Source of the DNA: Thalassotalea euphylliae
GTDB lineage: Bacteria > Pseudomonadota > Gammaproteobacteria > Enterobacterales > Alteromonadaceae
Direction of reading: 5' to 3'
Length of the DNA stretch: 64,000 nt
Assembly: GCF_003390335.1 (NCBI RefSeq)
Contig: NZ_QUOU01000001.1
Location: 2,604,001 to 2,668,000 of the forward strand
Each line of letters starts with the position of its first letter. Positions within the stretch are counted from its first letter, which is position 1. Below are positions 1 through 7,841 of the stretch, piece after piece. The notes beneath the pieces were generated by a model. It was not told the DNA's origin, did not search any database, and saw only the letters and a list, made by a program, of their open reading frames with translations. The translations under genes were made by a program, and so were the position numbers.

Positions 1-849
1 GCCGATAAAACTCAAGGCTCAATTACTGCGTTTTTAAGCATCTTCGATTTTTCGTATGAAATGACGACCATGCTATCCAGCGATGAACGCGAATCAATGC
101 GTCAGATCGTGATTAACGATCGCATGCTTTGGATAGATGAGCGCATTAAAGAACTACAAGCCTCAGGTAAAAACATTGATGTTAAAGTGATTTGGCATAA
201 CCGCCCCTTTGAAGCGGTGATCGATCAGGTTTTACAGCATGGCTACGATGTTGTCATTAAAGGCACCCACGAGCACGACAAATTAAAATCTGTCATCTTT
301 ACACCAACGGACTGGCATCTACTGCGCAAATGTCCCTGCCCTTTACTGCTTGTCAAAGATCACTCATGGCCTGAAAACGGGAACATCCTCGCTGCGGTAA
401 ACGTTGGCAGTGATGAAGACGAACACCAATCTTTGAATCAGATTATCACCGAAGAGGCGCAACATTTAGCACAGGTTATCAGGGCGAATGTGCATCTTGT
501 TAACTCCTTCCCTGGCACGCCAGTGAATATTGCAATAGAAATTCCAGAGTTTGACGCCAGCCAATACAACGACACTATGTTACAGCATCATCAGAAATCG
601 ATGGAGGCTCATGCCGAAAAATACGGTGTTGATATCAATAACACCTACATCAAAGAGGGCTTACCTGAAGATGTCATTGACGAGCTATCGCAAGAGCTCG
701 ACGCAGAATTGGTTATTTTAGGAACAATCGGGCGTACTGGCTTGTCAGCAGCACTGATTGGCAACACAGCAGAGCACGTTATTGACCGATTGAATTGTGA
801 CGTTTTAGCGTTAAAGCCAACAGGTTATATTTCGCCCTTACAAAGCTAG
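1..849 (+). CDS. uspE: Universal stress protein UspE, 5' end cut by window
   Basis: The reading frame is open from base 1, so the gene begins upstream of the window; 282 residues are visible. The visible start (FLSIFDFSYEMTTMLS) matches the region about 30 residues into E. coli UspE, which is 316 residues long, so only a short N-terminal piece is missing. Two tandem Usp domains are present. The first contains WHNRPFEA and FTPTDWHLLRKCPCP. The second ends with the GTIGRTGLSA and GNTAEHVID segments typical of the nucleotide-binding loop of this family. UspE is a cytoplasmic stress protein linked in E. coli to motility, adhesion and oxidative stress. In many gammaproteobacteria it lies between fnr and ttcA; ttcA follows here. 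The ATG at base 61 is internal and is not the start. Confidence 0.95.
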   Translation, partial: ADKTQGSITAFLSIFDFSYEMTTMLSSDERESMRQIVINDRMLWIDERIKELQASGKNIDVKVIWHNRPFEAVIDQVLQHGYDVVIKGTHEHDKLKSVIFTPTDWHLLRKCPCPLLLVKDHSWPENGNILAAVNVGSDEDEHQSLNQIITEEAQHLAQVIRANVHLVNSFPGTPVNIAIEIPEFDASQYNDTMLQHHQKSMEAHAEKYGVDINNTYIKEGLPEDVIDELSQELDAELVILGTIGRTGLSAALIGNTAEHVIDRLNCDVLALKPTGYISPLQS

Positions 850-956
850 TTCAAGGGCTATAAAGCACATGTAAACGCTGCTTTATTGAGCGACTGTTAT
901 ATAACCATCACAATATTGACCGATCGGTAAGCTACCGAAAATATTAACAAAATTGT

Positions 957-998
957 AACCAGCGCTGGCATAAAGAATGCTAGCGCTGGTTAATTTTT
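957..998 (+). terminator. Hairpin terminator after uspE
   Basis: A perfect 10-bp stem (AACCAGCGCT / AGCGCTGGTT) extends inward by four more pairs to a 7-base loop. It is followed by a T-rich tail (TAATTTTT). It lies about 110 bases after the uspE stop and before the ttcA start. The tail is imperfect, so termination may be partial. Confidence 0.6.
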
Positions 999-1060
999 AC
1001 TTATCTTTTATGACATTTAGCTTTATAATGCGCCCCCAATTATTTGAGTAGTTTTTTGGT

Positions 1061-1990
1061 ATGACAGAAGCAGATAACAGAAAGGCCACCTTTGAAGCGA
1101 ACAAGTTGCAAAAGCGACTGCGCAGCAAAGTGGGTAAAGCAATTGCTGATTACAATATGATCGAAGAAGGTGATGTTGTGATGGCGGCGATTAGTGGTGG
1201 TAAAGACTCCTTTGCCATGCTTGATATTCTGCTTAGCTTGAAAAAATCTGCCCCGATCAAGTTTGACGTTATTGCCGTGAATCTTGATCAAAAACAACCG
1301 GGCTTTCCCGCCCACATACTGCCAAACTACTTCGAATCACTTGATATCCCATACTACATCATAGACAAAGACACCTACTCGGTCGTCAAGCAAAAAGTGC
1401 CCGAAGGCAAAACAACTTGCGGCTTATGCTCGCGTTTACGCCGTGGCACACTTTACTCTTTCGCGGAAGAAATTGGTGCCACCAAAATTGCCCTTGGTCA
1501 CCACATGGATGATATCGTTGAAACCTTGTTCTTGAACATGTTCTTTGGCGCCAAGTTAAAAGCAATGCCACCTAAGCTGCGAGCCGATGACGGTCGCAAT
1601 ACTGTGATTCGCCCTTTGAGTTACGCACGTGAAAAAGATTTGATCGCGTTTGCCGAAATTCGCCAGTACCCGATTATCCCGTGTAACCTTTGTGGCTCAC
1701 AAGAAAACCTGCAACGCCAAAATATTAAAGCACTGCTTAACAGCTGGGATGCTCAAACCCCCGGCCGTATTGAAAACATATTTAAATCGCTGAAAAACGT
1801 AAGCCCAAGTCAATTGGCAGATACCGAGTTATTTGATTTTGCCAATTTACCCATTGACCGCAGTGCGCCGCGCGAAGCTTACGATTTTTCAAAAGAAACT
1901 GTCTCGTCAACCAACCTGTCTACAGCACTAGCTAACTCGTTAGAGACCAATATAGACGACTCACTAATTATCGATGTTTCACAAGTGTAA
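1061..1990 (+). CDS. ttcA: tRNA 2-thiocytidine(32) synthetase TtcA
   Basis: TtcA inserts sulfur into cytidine 32 of certain tRNAs, using ATP and an iron-sulfur cluster. The 309-residue protein has the PP-loop SGGKDS at residues 45-50. The CxxC pair is C120/C123 (CGLC), and a further cysteine pair falls at C208/C211 (CNLC), matching the three cluster ligands known from E. coli TtcA. The length is normal, allowing for a slightly extended, low-complexity C-terminus after about residue 275. A TATAAT at 1024-1029 followed by a C-rich stretch could be the -10 of its own promoter; no good -35 was seen. The neighbour order uspE-ttcA is conserved in related bacteria. Confidence 0.97.
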   Translation: MTEADNRKATFEANKLQKRLRSKVGKAIADYNMIEEGDVVMAAISGGKDSFAMLDILLSLKKSAPIKFDVIAVNLDQKQPGFPAHILPNYFESLDIPYYIIDKDTYSVVKQKVPEGKTTCGLCSRLRRGTLYSFAEEIGATKIALGHHMDDIVETLFLNMFFGAKLKAMPPKLRADDGRNTVIRPLSYAREKDLIAFAEIRQYPIIPCNLCGSQENLQRQNIKALLNSWDAQTPGRIENIFKSLKNVSPSQLADTELFDFANLPIDRSAPREAYDFSKETVSSTNLSTALANSLETNIDDSLIIDVSQV

Positions 1991-2152
1991 TACCAAGCGT
2001 CAAAGCAGTTTATAGGTGTCGTACTAGCCATATTTCATACGAGTATTTTACAGAAGATAAAACGAACGATTTTACGGATAAAAACGCCTTGATAACGCGT
2101 AACTTGTAAAGGCAAGTATGCTTATCACGGCAGGAAACGCTTTCTTTTTACC

Positions 2153-2167
2153 GCCAATTGAATTGGC
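2153..2167. promoter_or_regulatory. 15-bp palindrome before the purine permease
   Basis: GCCAATT-G-AATTGGC is a perfect inverted repeat ending 22 bases before the permease start codon. Its size and place suit a repressor site, but no regulator is known and the centre resembles common AT-rich palindromes in this genome. Confidence 0.3.
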
Positions 2168-2189
2168 CCAACTTTAAGCTTAGCAACCC

Positions 2190-3485
2190 ATGATGTTAGA
2201 AAAACTTTTCAAACTTACTGAACACGGAACCAACGTTCGCCAAGAAGTTGTCGCAGGTATTACTACCTTCCTGACAATGGCTTACATCATCTTTGTAAAC
2301 CCAGCCATGTTAGCCGATGCTGGCATGGACCACGGCGCTGTCTTTGTTGCCACCTGTATTGCCGCTGCCATTGGCTGTTTTATTATGGGCTTTTTTGCCA
2401 ATTACCCTATCGCACTGGCGCCAGGCATGGGTCTTAATGCCTTCTTCACTTACACTGTGGTGCTTGAAATGGGCTACAGCTGGCAAGTGGCACTTGGCGG
2501 CGTCTTTATTTCAGGGATTGTCTTCGTCATTTTAAGTATTTTTAAGATACGCGAGTGGATCATCAACAGCATCCCGCAATCTCTGCGCTACGGTATTGCG
2601 GCTGGTATCGGTTTATTCCTGGCATTTATCGGGTTAAAAAGTGCGGGCATCATCGTTGATAACCCAGCAACACTCGTAAACCTTGGCGATATTACCTCGT
2701 TACCCGCGTTAATGGCTGCCCTTGGCCTATTTTTAATCGTTGCGATGGCAAGTCGCGGCATGAACGGCGCAGTAATGTACTCCATTTTGATTGTCACTGG
2801 CTTAGGTATTTTACTTGGTGACGTGCAGTTCAACGGTTTAGTGTCTATGCCGCCAGCTATAGCACCGACTTTCATGCAATTGGATATTATGGGTGCGCTA
2901 GAAGTTAGTATGATTAGCGTTATCTTTGCTTTCCTATTCGTCGACCTATTTGACACCTCAGGAACACTGATTGCCGTTGCACAAAAAGGCAACTTATTAA
3001 ATAAAGATGGTTCACTACCGCGTCTAGACAAAGCATTGCTTGCTGATTCTTCCGCCACTATCGCGGGTAGCATGTTAGGTACTTCAACGACAACCAGTTA
3101 TGTAGAAAGTGCCTCTGGTGTTGCTGCAGGTGGTCGTACAGGCTTAACGGCAGTGATTGTTGGTTGTTTATTTTTATTAGCCCTATTTTTCTCGCCATTG
3201 GCGGGTATGGTGCCAGCATACGCTACCGCTGGACCGCTATTTTTTGTTGCAGTGCTAATGCTTTCAAGCCTCGCTCATATTGAGTGGGATGATTTGCTTG
3301 AAGCTGTACCTGCCGCCCTAATTTGTATAACGATGCCACTGACCTTCTCAATTGCACACGGTATTGCGTTTGGCTTTATCGGTTACGCGGCAGTGAGAAT
3401 TTTTGCAGGCAAATTTAATCAGTTATCAGCCAGTGTGTTGTTTATTGCAGCACTATTTGTAATTAAGTTCATTTATTTTGGATAG
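2190..3485 (+). CDS. NCS2-family purine permease, AzgA/GhxP type
   Basis: This is an inner-membrane nucleobase:cation symporter of 431 residues, the usual size for the AzgA branch of the NCS2 family (guanine, hypoxanthine or adenine uptake). Family landmarks visible are the N-terminal TEHGTNVRQEVVAGITTFLTM segment, ALAPGMGLNAFF (around residue 75), FLFVDLFDTSGTL in the middle, and TSTTTSYVESASGVAAGGRTGL. About 12-14 hydrophobic segments can be counted. The start is ATGATG, and the second ATG could equally be used; no strong ribosome site precedes either. The gene is followed after 9 bases by a Tsx-like nucleoside porin, which supports a purine salvage role for the pair. The exact base transported cannot be read from sequence. 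Confidence 0.92.
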   Translation: MMLEKLFKLTEHGTNVRQEVVAGITTFLTMAYIIFVNPAMLADAGMDHGAVFVATCIAAAIGCFIMGFFANYPIALAPGMGLNAFFTYTVVLEMGYSWQVALGGVFISGIVFVILSIFKIREWIINSIPQSLRYGIAAGIGLFLAFIGLKSAGIIVDNPATLVNLGDITSLPALMAALGLFLIVAMASRGMNGAVMYSILIVTGLGILLGDVQFNGLVSMPPAIAPTFMQLDIMGALEVSMISVIFAFLFVDLFDTSGTLIAVAQKGNLLNKDGSLPRLDKALLADSSATIAGSMLGTSTTTSYVESASGVAAGGRTGLTAVIVGCLFLLALFFSPLAGMVPAYATAGPLFFVAVLMLSSLAHIEWDDLLEAVPAALICITMPLTFSIAHGIAFGFIGYAAVRIFAGKFNQLSASVLFIAALFVIKFIYFG

Positions 3486-3494
3486 GAAAGTTCC

Positions 3495-4256
3495 ATGACT
3501 TTATCTCGTACTTTGTTGGTCGCCGGCGGCCTAGTAGTATCAAGTATGACTTCAGCGCAAACAATATGGAGTTCAAATAGCTTAACTTACCTCAAAAACA
3601 CCAGTGATTTTGAAGTATTAACGAATGACGATGTCGATGTTTTCACCCTTGAGCACGCATCTGGGCACAATTGGGGTGACGCTTTTATGTTCGTTGACCG
3701 CATCGACGCAAAAGCGGATGCTAACGCGCCTACGCACAAAGAGACTTACGGCGAAGTGAGCGCGCGTTTAAGCCTTTCTTACGCGTTAGACACTAACGTG
3801 CCTTATGGCCCGCTAAAAGACGTATTTATTGCCGGTACTTACGAGCATGCAAGCATCTCTGAGCCAAACTTCAGCACAGGTTTTGATAACTACCTAATTG
3901 GTGTTGGTACCGCGTGGAATATTCCTGGTTTTGCCTTCTTTGGTGCCGATGTTTACCAAGCCAACAATGAGTTAACTGACAACGACACACAATTAACCAT
4001 TACCTACGGCTACCCAATTACTATGGGTAAGCACAAAGTGATGATTGACGGTTACATTGATTGGTCTTCTGCAGCAGATGATCACGCTGCTGATTTTCAC
4101 TTCAACCCGCAAGTGCGTTTAGACGTTGGTAACTATTTTGGTAAGCCTAACGCGGTCGAAGTAGGTATTGAATACAGCTACTGGCACAACAAGTTCGGTA
4201 TCGCCGGTATTGACGACGAAAGCGTCGTTAGCGCCATCGTTAAAGTGTTTTTATAG
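3495..4256 (+). CDS. Tsx/OmpK-like nucleoside-specific outer-membrane channel
   Basis: The 253-residue protein begins with a signal peptide (cleavage likely after SMTSAQ) and continues as alternating beta strands rich in aromatic residues. It ends in a hydrophobic residue after the strand VVSAIVKVFL, as outer-membrane barrels do. The pattern (FEHASGHNWGDAFMFVDR-like segment, EVSARLSLSYAL, GVEYSYWHNKFGI-like end) matches the Tsx/OmpK family of nucleoside channels. AGGAAAG precedes the ATG at good spacing. It lies directly behind the AzgA-type purine permease and ahead of a strong terminator, so the two genes probably form an outer-plus-inner membrane purine or nucleoside uptake operon. Confidence 0.85.
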   Translation: MTLSRTLLVAGGLVVSSMTSAQTIWSSNSLTYLKNTSDFEVLTNDDVDVFTLEHASGHNWGDAFMFVDRIDAKADANAPTHKETYGEVSARLSLSYALDTNVPYGPLKDVFIAGTYEHASISEPNFSTGFDNYLIGVGTAWNIPGFAFFGADVYQANNELTDNDTQLTITYGYPITMGKHKVMIDGYIDWSSAADDHAADFHFNPQVRLDVGNYFGKPNAVEVGIEYSYWHNKFGIAGIDDESVVSAIVKVFL

Positions 4257-4286
4257 TTAATATCAGCTTAACAACACTAACACTGA

Positions 4287-4314
4287 AAGCCGTAGCAAAT
4301 GCTACGGCTTTTTT
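4287..4314 (+). terminator. Strong terminator of the permease-porin operon
   Basis: A perfect 10-bp stem (AAGCCGTAGC / GCTACGGCTT) with a 4-base loop is followed by a T run, 30 bases after the porin stop codon. Confidence 0.9.
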
Positions 4315-4446
4315 ATGAGATTTAAAAAGATTTGATTTAGGCATCAATGATGCAGGCTCGCCAACACGACTAAGTATTAATGTCTGCCAAAGCGCAATGC
4401 CAAGTAAAGTATTAAGCCAAGCTAGCATAAGCTTACCAAATAGCCG

Positions 4447-5301
4447 CTATGGCGCTGTAGACGACTTTAAATACTGGCTGTTATGGCGCAGCATGTCGGA
4501 AATTTCTAAGACATAATCTGAACCGCGCTCGGAATAAGGTAACAAGCCCATTGCCAGCACTTCCGGTACTAAGGGTTGTTCTTGCTCACGCAATTGTTGG
4601 CGAATAGAGCGAAATACACTATATGCATTATTGGTGTTGATATTGTGTAAGTAGCGATATACCGCAGTATCAACACTTTGGAAAGCTTCAACTTCGTGTT
4701 TGGCACCGCTGTTGCGCGATCGAGGCACCATGCCACAGCCTGGCTTATAACACCAAATGCCAAAGAAATTTAAACCAATACGGGCAAAACGAGATGTGCC
4801 CCAAGCTGACTCATTAGCGGCTTGCACCAGCACCAAAGGTGTTGGTATCTCATCAACTTTCACTAACAACTGATGTAACTGCTGCATTTGGCTAATTTTA
4901 GCACTAACCCTGTACTTGCCCACGAGCGTTGCTAACTGCTGCTCTTGACCGGGCATCAGTGGCTCACCCAGAGACACTGTGGCTAACATATCTTCCAGTG
5001 CCAGACGATTTGCTAGAATCTTGGCATTATTGCTCTCAACTGCGGGCCGAATAAAGTTAAAAAACGCCGCTTTCTTTTGTTTTACATCTAAAATAGTCGC
5101 AAAATCAGGCAAGGCAACATTGTGTAGTGGCTTTTCGATCACGACAGGTTTTGGCGGGGTCTCAGGGACAGGCGCTGGTAATTCCTCGACAAAGTCAGGC
5201 TCAACAATAAATGGCCGAACAAGTGCCCCTGCCACGACAGCAGCACCTGCTACAAAAAAAATTTTCCTTAATACACTTCGCATCATTCCGGCATTATCCA
5301 T
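4447..5301 (-). CDS. bax: Bax-like glucosaminidase-domain protein
   Basis: The 284-residue protein has an N-terminal hydrophobic anchor (about residues 10-28) and a proline-rich linker. Its C-terminal domain is of the Bax/glycoside hydrolase 73 type, with QAANESAWGTSRFA around the catalytic glutamate, NFFGIWCY, and AVYRYLHNINTN. Such enzymes cut the glycan chains of peptidoglycan; E. coli Bax is largely uncharacterised. The length is close to that of E. coli Bax (274). The start could also be one of the tandem ATGs five codons further in (5286); neither has a clear ribosome site. It is a single gene, convergent with the porin gene and read away from the membrane protein gene behind it. Confidence 0.85.
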   Translation of the reverse strand: MDNAGMMRSVLRKIFFVAGAAVVAGALVRPFIVEPDFVEELPAPVPETPPKPVVIEKPLHNVALPDFATILDVKQKKAAFFNFIRPAVESNNAKILANRLALEDMLATVSLGEPLMPGQEQQLATLVGKYRVSAKISQMQQLHQLLVKVDEIPTPLVLVQAANESAWGTSRFARIGLNFFGIWCYKPGCGMVPRSRNSGAKHEVEAFQSVDTAVYRYLHNINTNNAYSVFRSIRQQLREQEQPLVPEVLAMGLLPYSERGSDYVLEISDMLRHNSQYLKSSTAP

Positions 5302-5390
5302 TTATGTATCGCATTTTCATCGATTTTTATCGAACAACTAACGACACTCTACTCGAATTTTTATTGGTTTTTTGTCTTGCTTTTATCTAG

Positions 5391-6179
5391 TTATGCGACA
5401 AATGTGTCATTACCTACGCTGCTTTCAGCTGCAACGGCGTGTAGCTTCATACCAAAGATCTCACGGTACAATATTCCCTTGGCGTTGTAGTAACACGGTG
5501 CAATATAAGAAAGTGAAAAAATAAACAGTACACTCGCAATAAACATCATCAATTCGGTTTGGGCAATCACCAATGGCAATAATGCAGCCACTAGCGCCAA
5601 TACCATAAACAAGTAGACTACAAAAATATTAAACCACTGAAAGCGAAGCGCCTTCAACGACAAAATAATCGCCTTACCCGGTGTTAAGCGCTTTTCCAAA
5701 ACCAGAGGAATAGTTAAAGACAAGACAACCGCTAAGAAGATGCCGGGGAAAATGAGGAGCTGTAGCCCTAAGCTGATAAGTACAGACGTCATCACCGCAC
5801 ATAAAGCAACCCAACTACCGCGCTTTAGGAAAGCAAAGACAAGCTTAGGTTGAGTTTTCACGCCAACGGCATGCAATACTCCCATCATCTCAACGCCAGC
5901 TAGGAACGGCCAGATAACTAAAGTGACGACAATATTAAGGATCATGGTTGCTTCTGGGTTGGCCATGACGCTTTCCACGCCACCTAAATATTCACCAACC
6001 ACTAGTGAGCAAGCCATACCAATCAACAAAACGAATAATAAACCGATATTTATCGACCAACGGGTGCTACTCGTTTTTTGCCACGCTTCTTGCAGTACTT
6101 GTTTAGGGTTGATGACGTACTGACCTTTCAGTGCTTTTTCAACATCACCACCAACTTGAATAATCGAATCTTTGTCCAC
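5391..6179 (-). CDS. Multi-pass membrane protein of unknown function
   Basis: This 262-residue protein is not recognised as a named family. A soluble N-terminal stretch of about 40 residues (containing GGDVEKALKGQYVINP) is followed by roughly six hydrophobic segments: around residues 45-65, 80-105, two close together at 120-160, and two near 185-230. The C-terminus is short and polar. The layout resembles integral membrane proteins of the DUF975/YciC kind (glycine-rich turn, long paired helices), but no defining motif was found. It is flanked by unrelated single genes on the same strand, so context gives no function. The start ATG follows a T-rich region without a clear ribosome site. Confidence 0.7.
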   Translation of the reverse strand: MDKDSIIQVGGDVEKALKGQYVINPKQVLQEAWQKTSSTRWSINIGLLFVLLIGMACSLVVGEYLGGVESVMANPEATMILNIVVTLVIWPFLAGVEMMGVLHAVGVKTQPKLVFAFLKRGSWVALCAVMTSVLISLGLQLLIFPGIFLAVVLSLTIPLVLEKRLTPGKAIILSLKALRFQWFNIFVVYLFMVLALVAALLPLVIAQTELMMFIASVLFIFSLSYIAPCYYNAKGILYREIFGMKLHAVAAESSVGNDTFVA

Positions 6180-6375
6180 AAAATACCTATAAGTAGCAAC
6201 AACATACCCCTGTTTTTATTGGGGTTTAAAAGACAATTGAAAGGTTATTGTACCTTAACAAGCCAAGCAATGCTGTGCATTTATTGTGCAAGCAACGTCG
6301 AAGCAGCCACGCTGTAATGAGAGGCATTAGTAACTTTTTATCGACAAAAGATCATATAAAAAACGGAAAGATAGA

Positions 6376-6684
6376 CTAAATATCAATGTCTAAGCCATCT
6401 CCTTTAGCCCCCAATAGGCTTGCCAATACACGCCCTAAAAGTCTGAACAGCCAAAGGAAAAACTCAACGGGAAACTCGATAATCAACTCAATAATATCCA
6501 GTACGACATTTTCACTATCTCGCTTACCACGTCTTTTACTCGGCCAACACAAATAGGCCGTAGCATACAAAATGATCGGAGCAATTAGCATAAGCCAACT
6601 AAACTCTTGGGCTAGCATTGAGGTCACCAAAATTGTTCCTGCTATAAAACATAGTGTTGCGATAAGCTCTCTTAACGATTCCAT
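6376..6684 (-). CDS. Small membrane protein, unknown function
   Basis: This is a 102-residue protein when started at the ATG (MESLREL...) preceded by AAGGAA with 8-base spacing. The frame is open 13 codons further to a GTG, but that start has no such site. Two hydrophobic helices occupy about residues 7-45, followed by a basic stretch (PSKRRGKR). An amphipathic/hydrophobic C-terminal segment (FFLWLFRLLGRVLASLLG) and an acidic tail (DGLDIDI) complete it. It is not recognised as a known family. The basic-then-amphipathic arrangement suggests a protein embedded in the inner membrane with a surface-lying C-terminal helix. Confidence 0.6.
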   Translation of the reverse strand: MESLRELIATLCFIAGTILVTSMLAQEFSWLMLIAPIILYATAYLCWPSKRRGKRDSENVVLDIIELIIEFPVEFFLWLFRLLGRVLASLLGAKGDGLDIDI

Positions 6685-6720
6685 GCCAATGATTCCTTGT
6701 CTGTTAACGATCAAAATAAG

Positions 6721-6740
6721 CACCTTAAACCAATAAGGTG
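6721..6740 (-). terminator. Possible terminator hairpin
   Basis: A perfect 7-bp stem (CACCTTA / TAAGGTG) with a 6-base loop is followed on the minus strand by CTTATTTTGAT. It could end a transcript of the small open frame at 6933-7028, or lie in the leader of the membrane protein gene that follows. The tail is weak. Confidence 0.35.
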
Positions 6741-6932
6741 AGTTCAGCTTAGTTTAATCAAAATTTAATTCATAGGGCGAGAAACAAAGCTCACAGTAAA
6801 ATCCAGATGATAGGTGGTGAAGAGTTTTGAAATGACAAGCTCACTCACATTAGTGCGAAGTACCTGATATGCGAGCAGCCGAATTAAGCTACTGTAATGG
6901 CGTGATTTGAGCGAAAATAACGACTAACAAGT

Positions 6933-7028
6933 CTAGCGAATAGACTCTTGTAACTTAGCCGCATAGAACTGCCATAATTCTTCAAAGTTGCTAAATTGAT
7001 ATAGCTTACCGTGATATATAGCTTTCAT
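6933..7028 (-). CDS. Candidate 31-residue small protein
   Basis: A short minus-strand frame encodes 31 residues beginning MKAIYHGKLY and ending KLQESIR. It starts with ATG preceded by AAAGG at 8-base spacing, a good ribosome site. The composition is protein-like, with aromatic residues spaced along an amphipathic helix (SNFEELWQFYAAKL). It sits alone in a 0.5-kb gap. The stop codon lies inside a short hairpin (AGTCTA / TAGACT). No family was recognised. It may instead be the remnant of a longer gene. Comparison with related genomes for synonymous change would decide. Confidence 0.4.
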   Translation of the reverse strand: MKAIYHGKLYQFSNFEELWQFYAAKLQESIR

Positions 7029-7217
7029 TGCATTGACCTTTTATACAAAAAACCTAAGGCCAAAGTTACGATCTAAAAAGTTACGTTCCTAAAAAACTTG
7101 GCCAGCTGACAGTTAACAAGTGTATAGATATCAACCAATAAATGCCGTTATCGAATGCTATTTGAATGTAATAAGTTGTACGTTATATAAACAGGCTTCA
7201 CATAAGAGCGCTTGCTG

Positions 7218-7775
7218 CTATGAAATTTTATTCAGTCCCGCCAGAAACTGCTTGAAGAACTTAGTGCCCTTTTCTTCCGCCAACGCGATATTATCTTCTG
7301 GGATTTGTTCGGGATTTTGATACACCGCCAGCACTTTTGCCATACTGGCTTCACGGATTAAATGCAATGTCGGCAATGGCGAACGGTTAGTATAGTTGCT
7401 AGCCCCCTGCTCATCTTCGCCTTCAAAAACATAGTCAGGATGAAAACTGGCAATTTGTATTTCGCCATCTAAGCCTAAATCAACGAGTAACTCGTTAGCG
7501 TAATCGACCAGATCAAGGTATTTGTCAAAACTGCGAAAGCCGGTTGTAAAAATCACCAGTGTGGTTTCAATTTCTGGATGTTCAACTAGGTATTGTAATT
7601 GCTCGGCAACTTCACTTAGCGCTTGCTCAAGTAGGCCGGTATTACTGGTAGCGTAACGAATGGTGTTATTCACGAACTCTTTCTTTGCAAATGGGCAAAA
7701 GTTTAAGCCGATCACTATCTGTTCAAGCCAATGTTTAGTTTTTACTACTGCGGGGTGTAGTTTTTCGTCAGTCAT
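7218..7775 (-). CDS. DUF1415 family protein
   Basis: The 185-residue protein matches the DUF1415 family: an N-terminal helix, then GLNFCPFAK (C27), VEHPEIETTLVIFT, an FDKYLDLVDYANELL segment, and the signature IQIASFHPDYVFEG followed by NRSPLPTLHLIRE. The function is unknown; the conserved Cys, His and Asp residues suggest a metal or redox site, but that is inference. It is a cytoplasmic protein with no signal peptide. It lies 66 bases downstream of the Atm1-type exporter on the same strand, so the two may be co-transcribed. Confidence 0.9.
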   Translation of the reverse strand: MTDEKLHPAVVKTKHWLEQIVIGLNFCPFAKKEFVNNTIRYATSNTGLLEQALSEVAEQLQYLVEHPEIETTLVIFTTGFRSFDKYLDLVDYANELLVDLGLDGEIQIASFHPDYVFEGEDEQGASNYTNRSPLPTLHLIREASMAKVLAVYQNPEQIPEDNIALAEEKGTKFFKQFLAGLNKIS

Positions 7776-7841
7776 TTTAAATTCGCCAGTCGTTTTGCTT
7801 TCAGAGCATGTTAGAAGTTTTCGGGCACGCTTTTTATCAGG

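Noticed and set aside
1991..2189. Possible purine riboswitch before the permease gene
   Set aside because: The conserved core of the purine riboswitch junction could not be found; only a palindrome near the start codon is present.
2588..3073. 161-codon open frame on the minus strand
   Set aside because: It is antisense inside the purine permease gene, shows no family likeness and is produced by the codon pattern of the real gene.
4240..4428. 62-codon minus-strand frame after the Tsx-like gene
   Set aside because: It runs through the strong terminator and the end of the porin gene and lacks a ribosome site.
7120..7320. 66-codon plus-strand frame
   Set aside because: Half of it is antisense to the DUF1415 gene; no ribosome site and no protein-like pattern.
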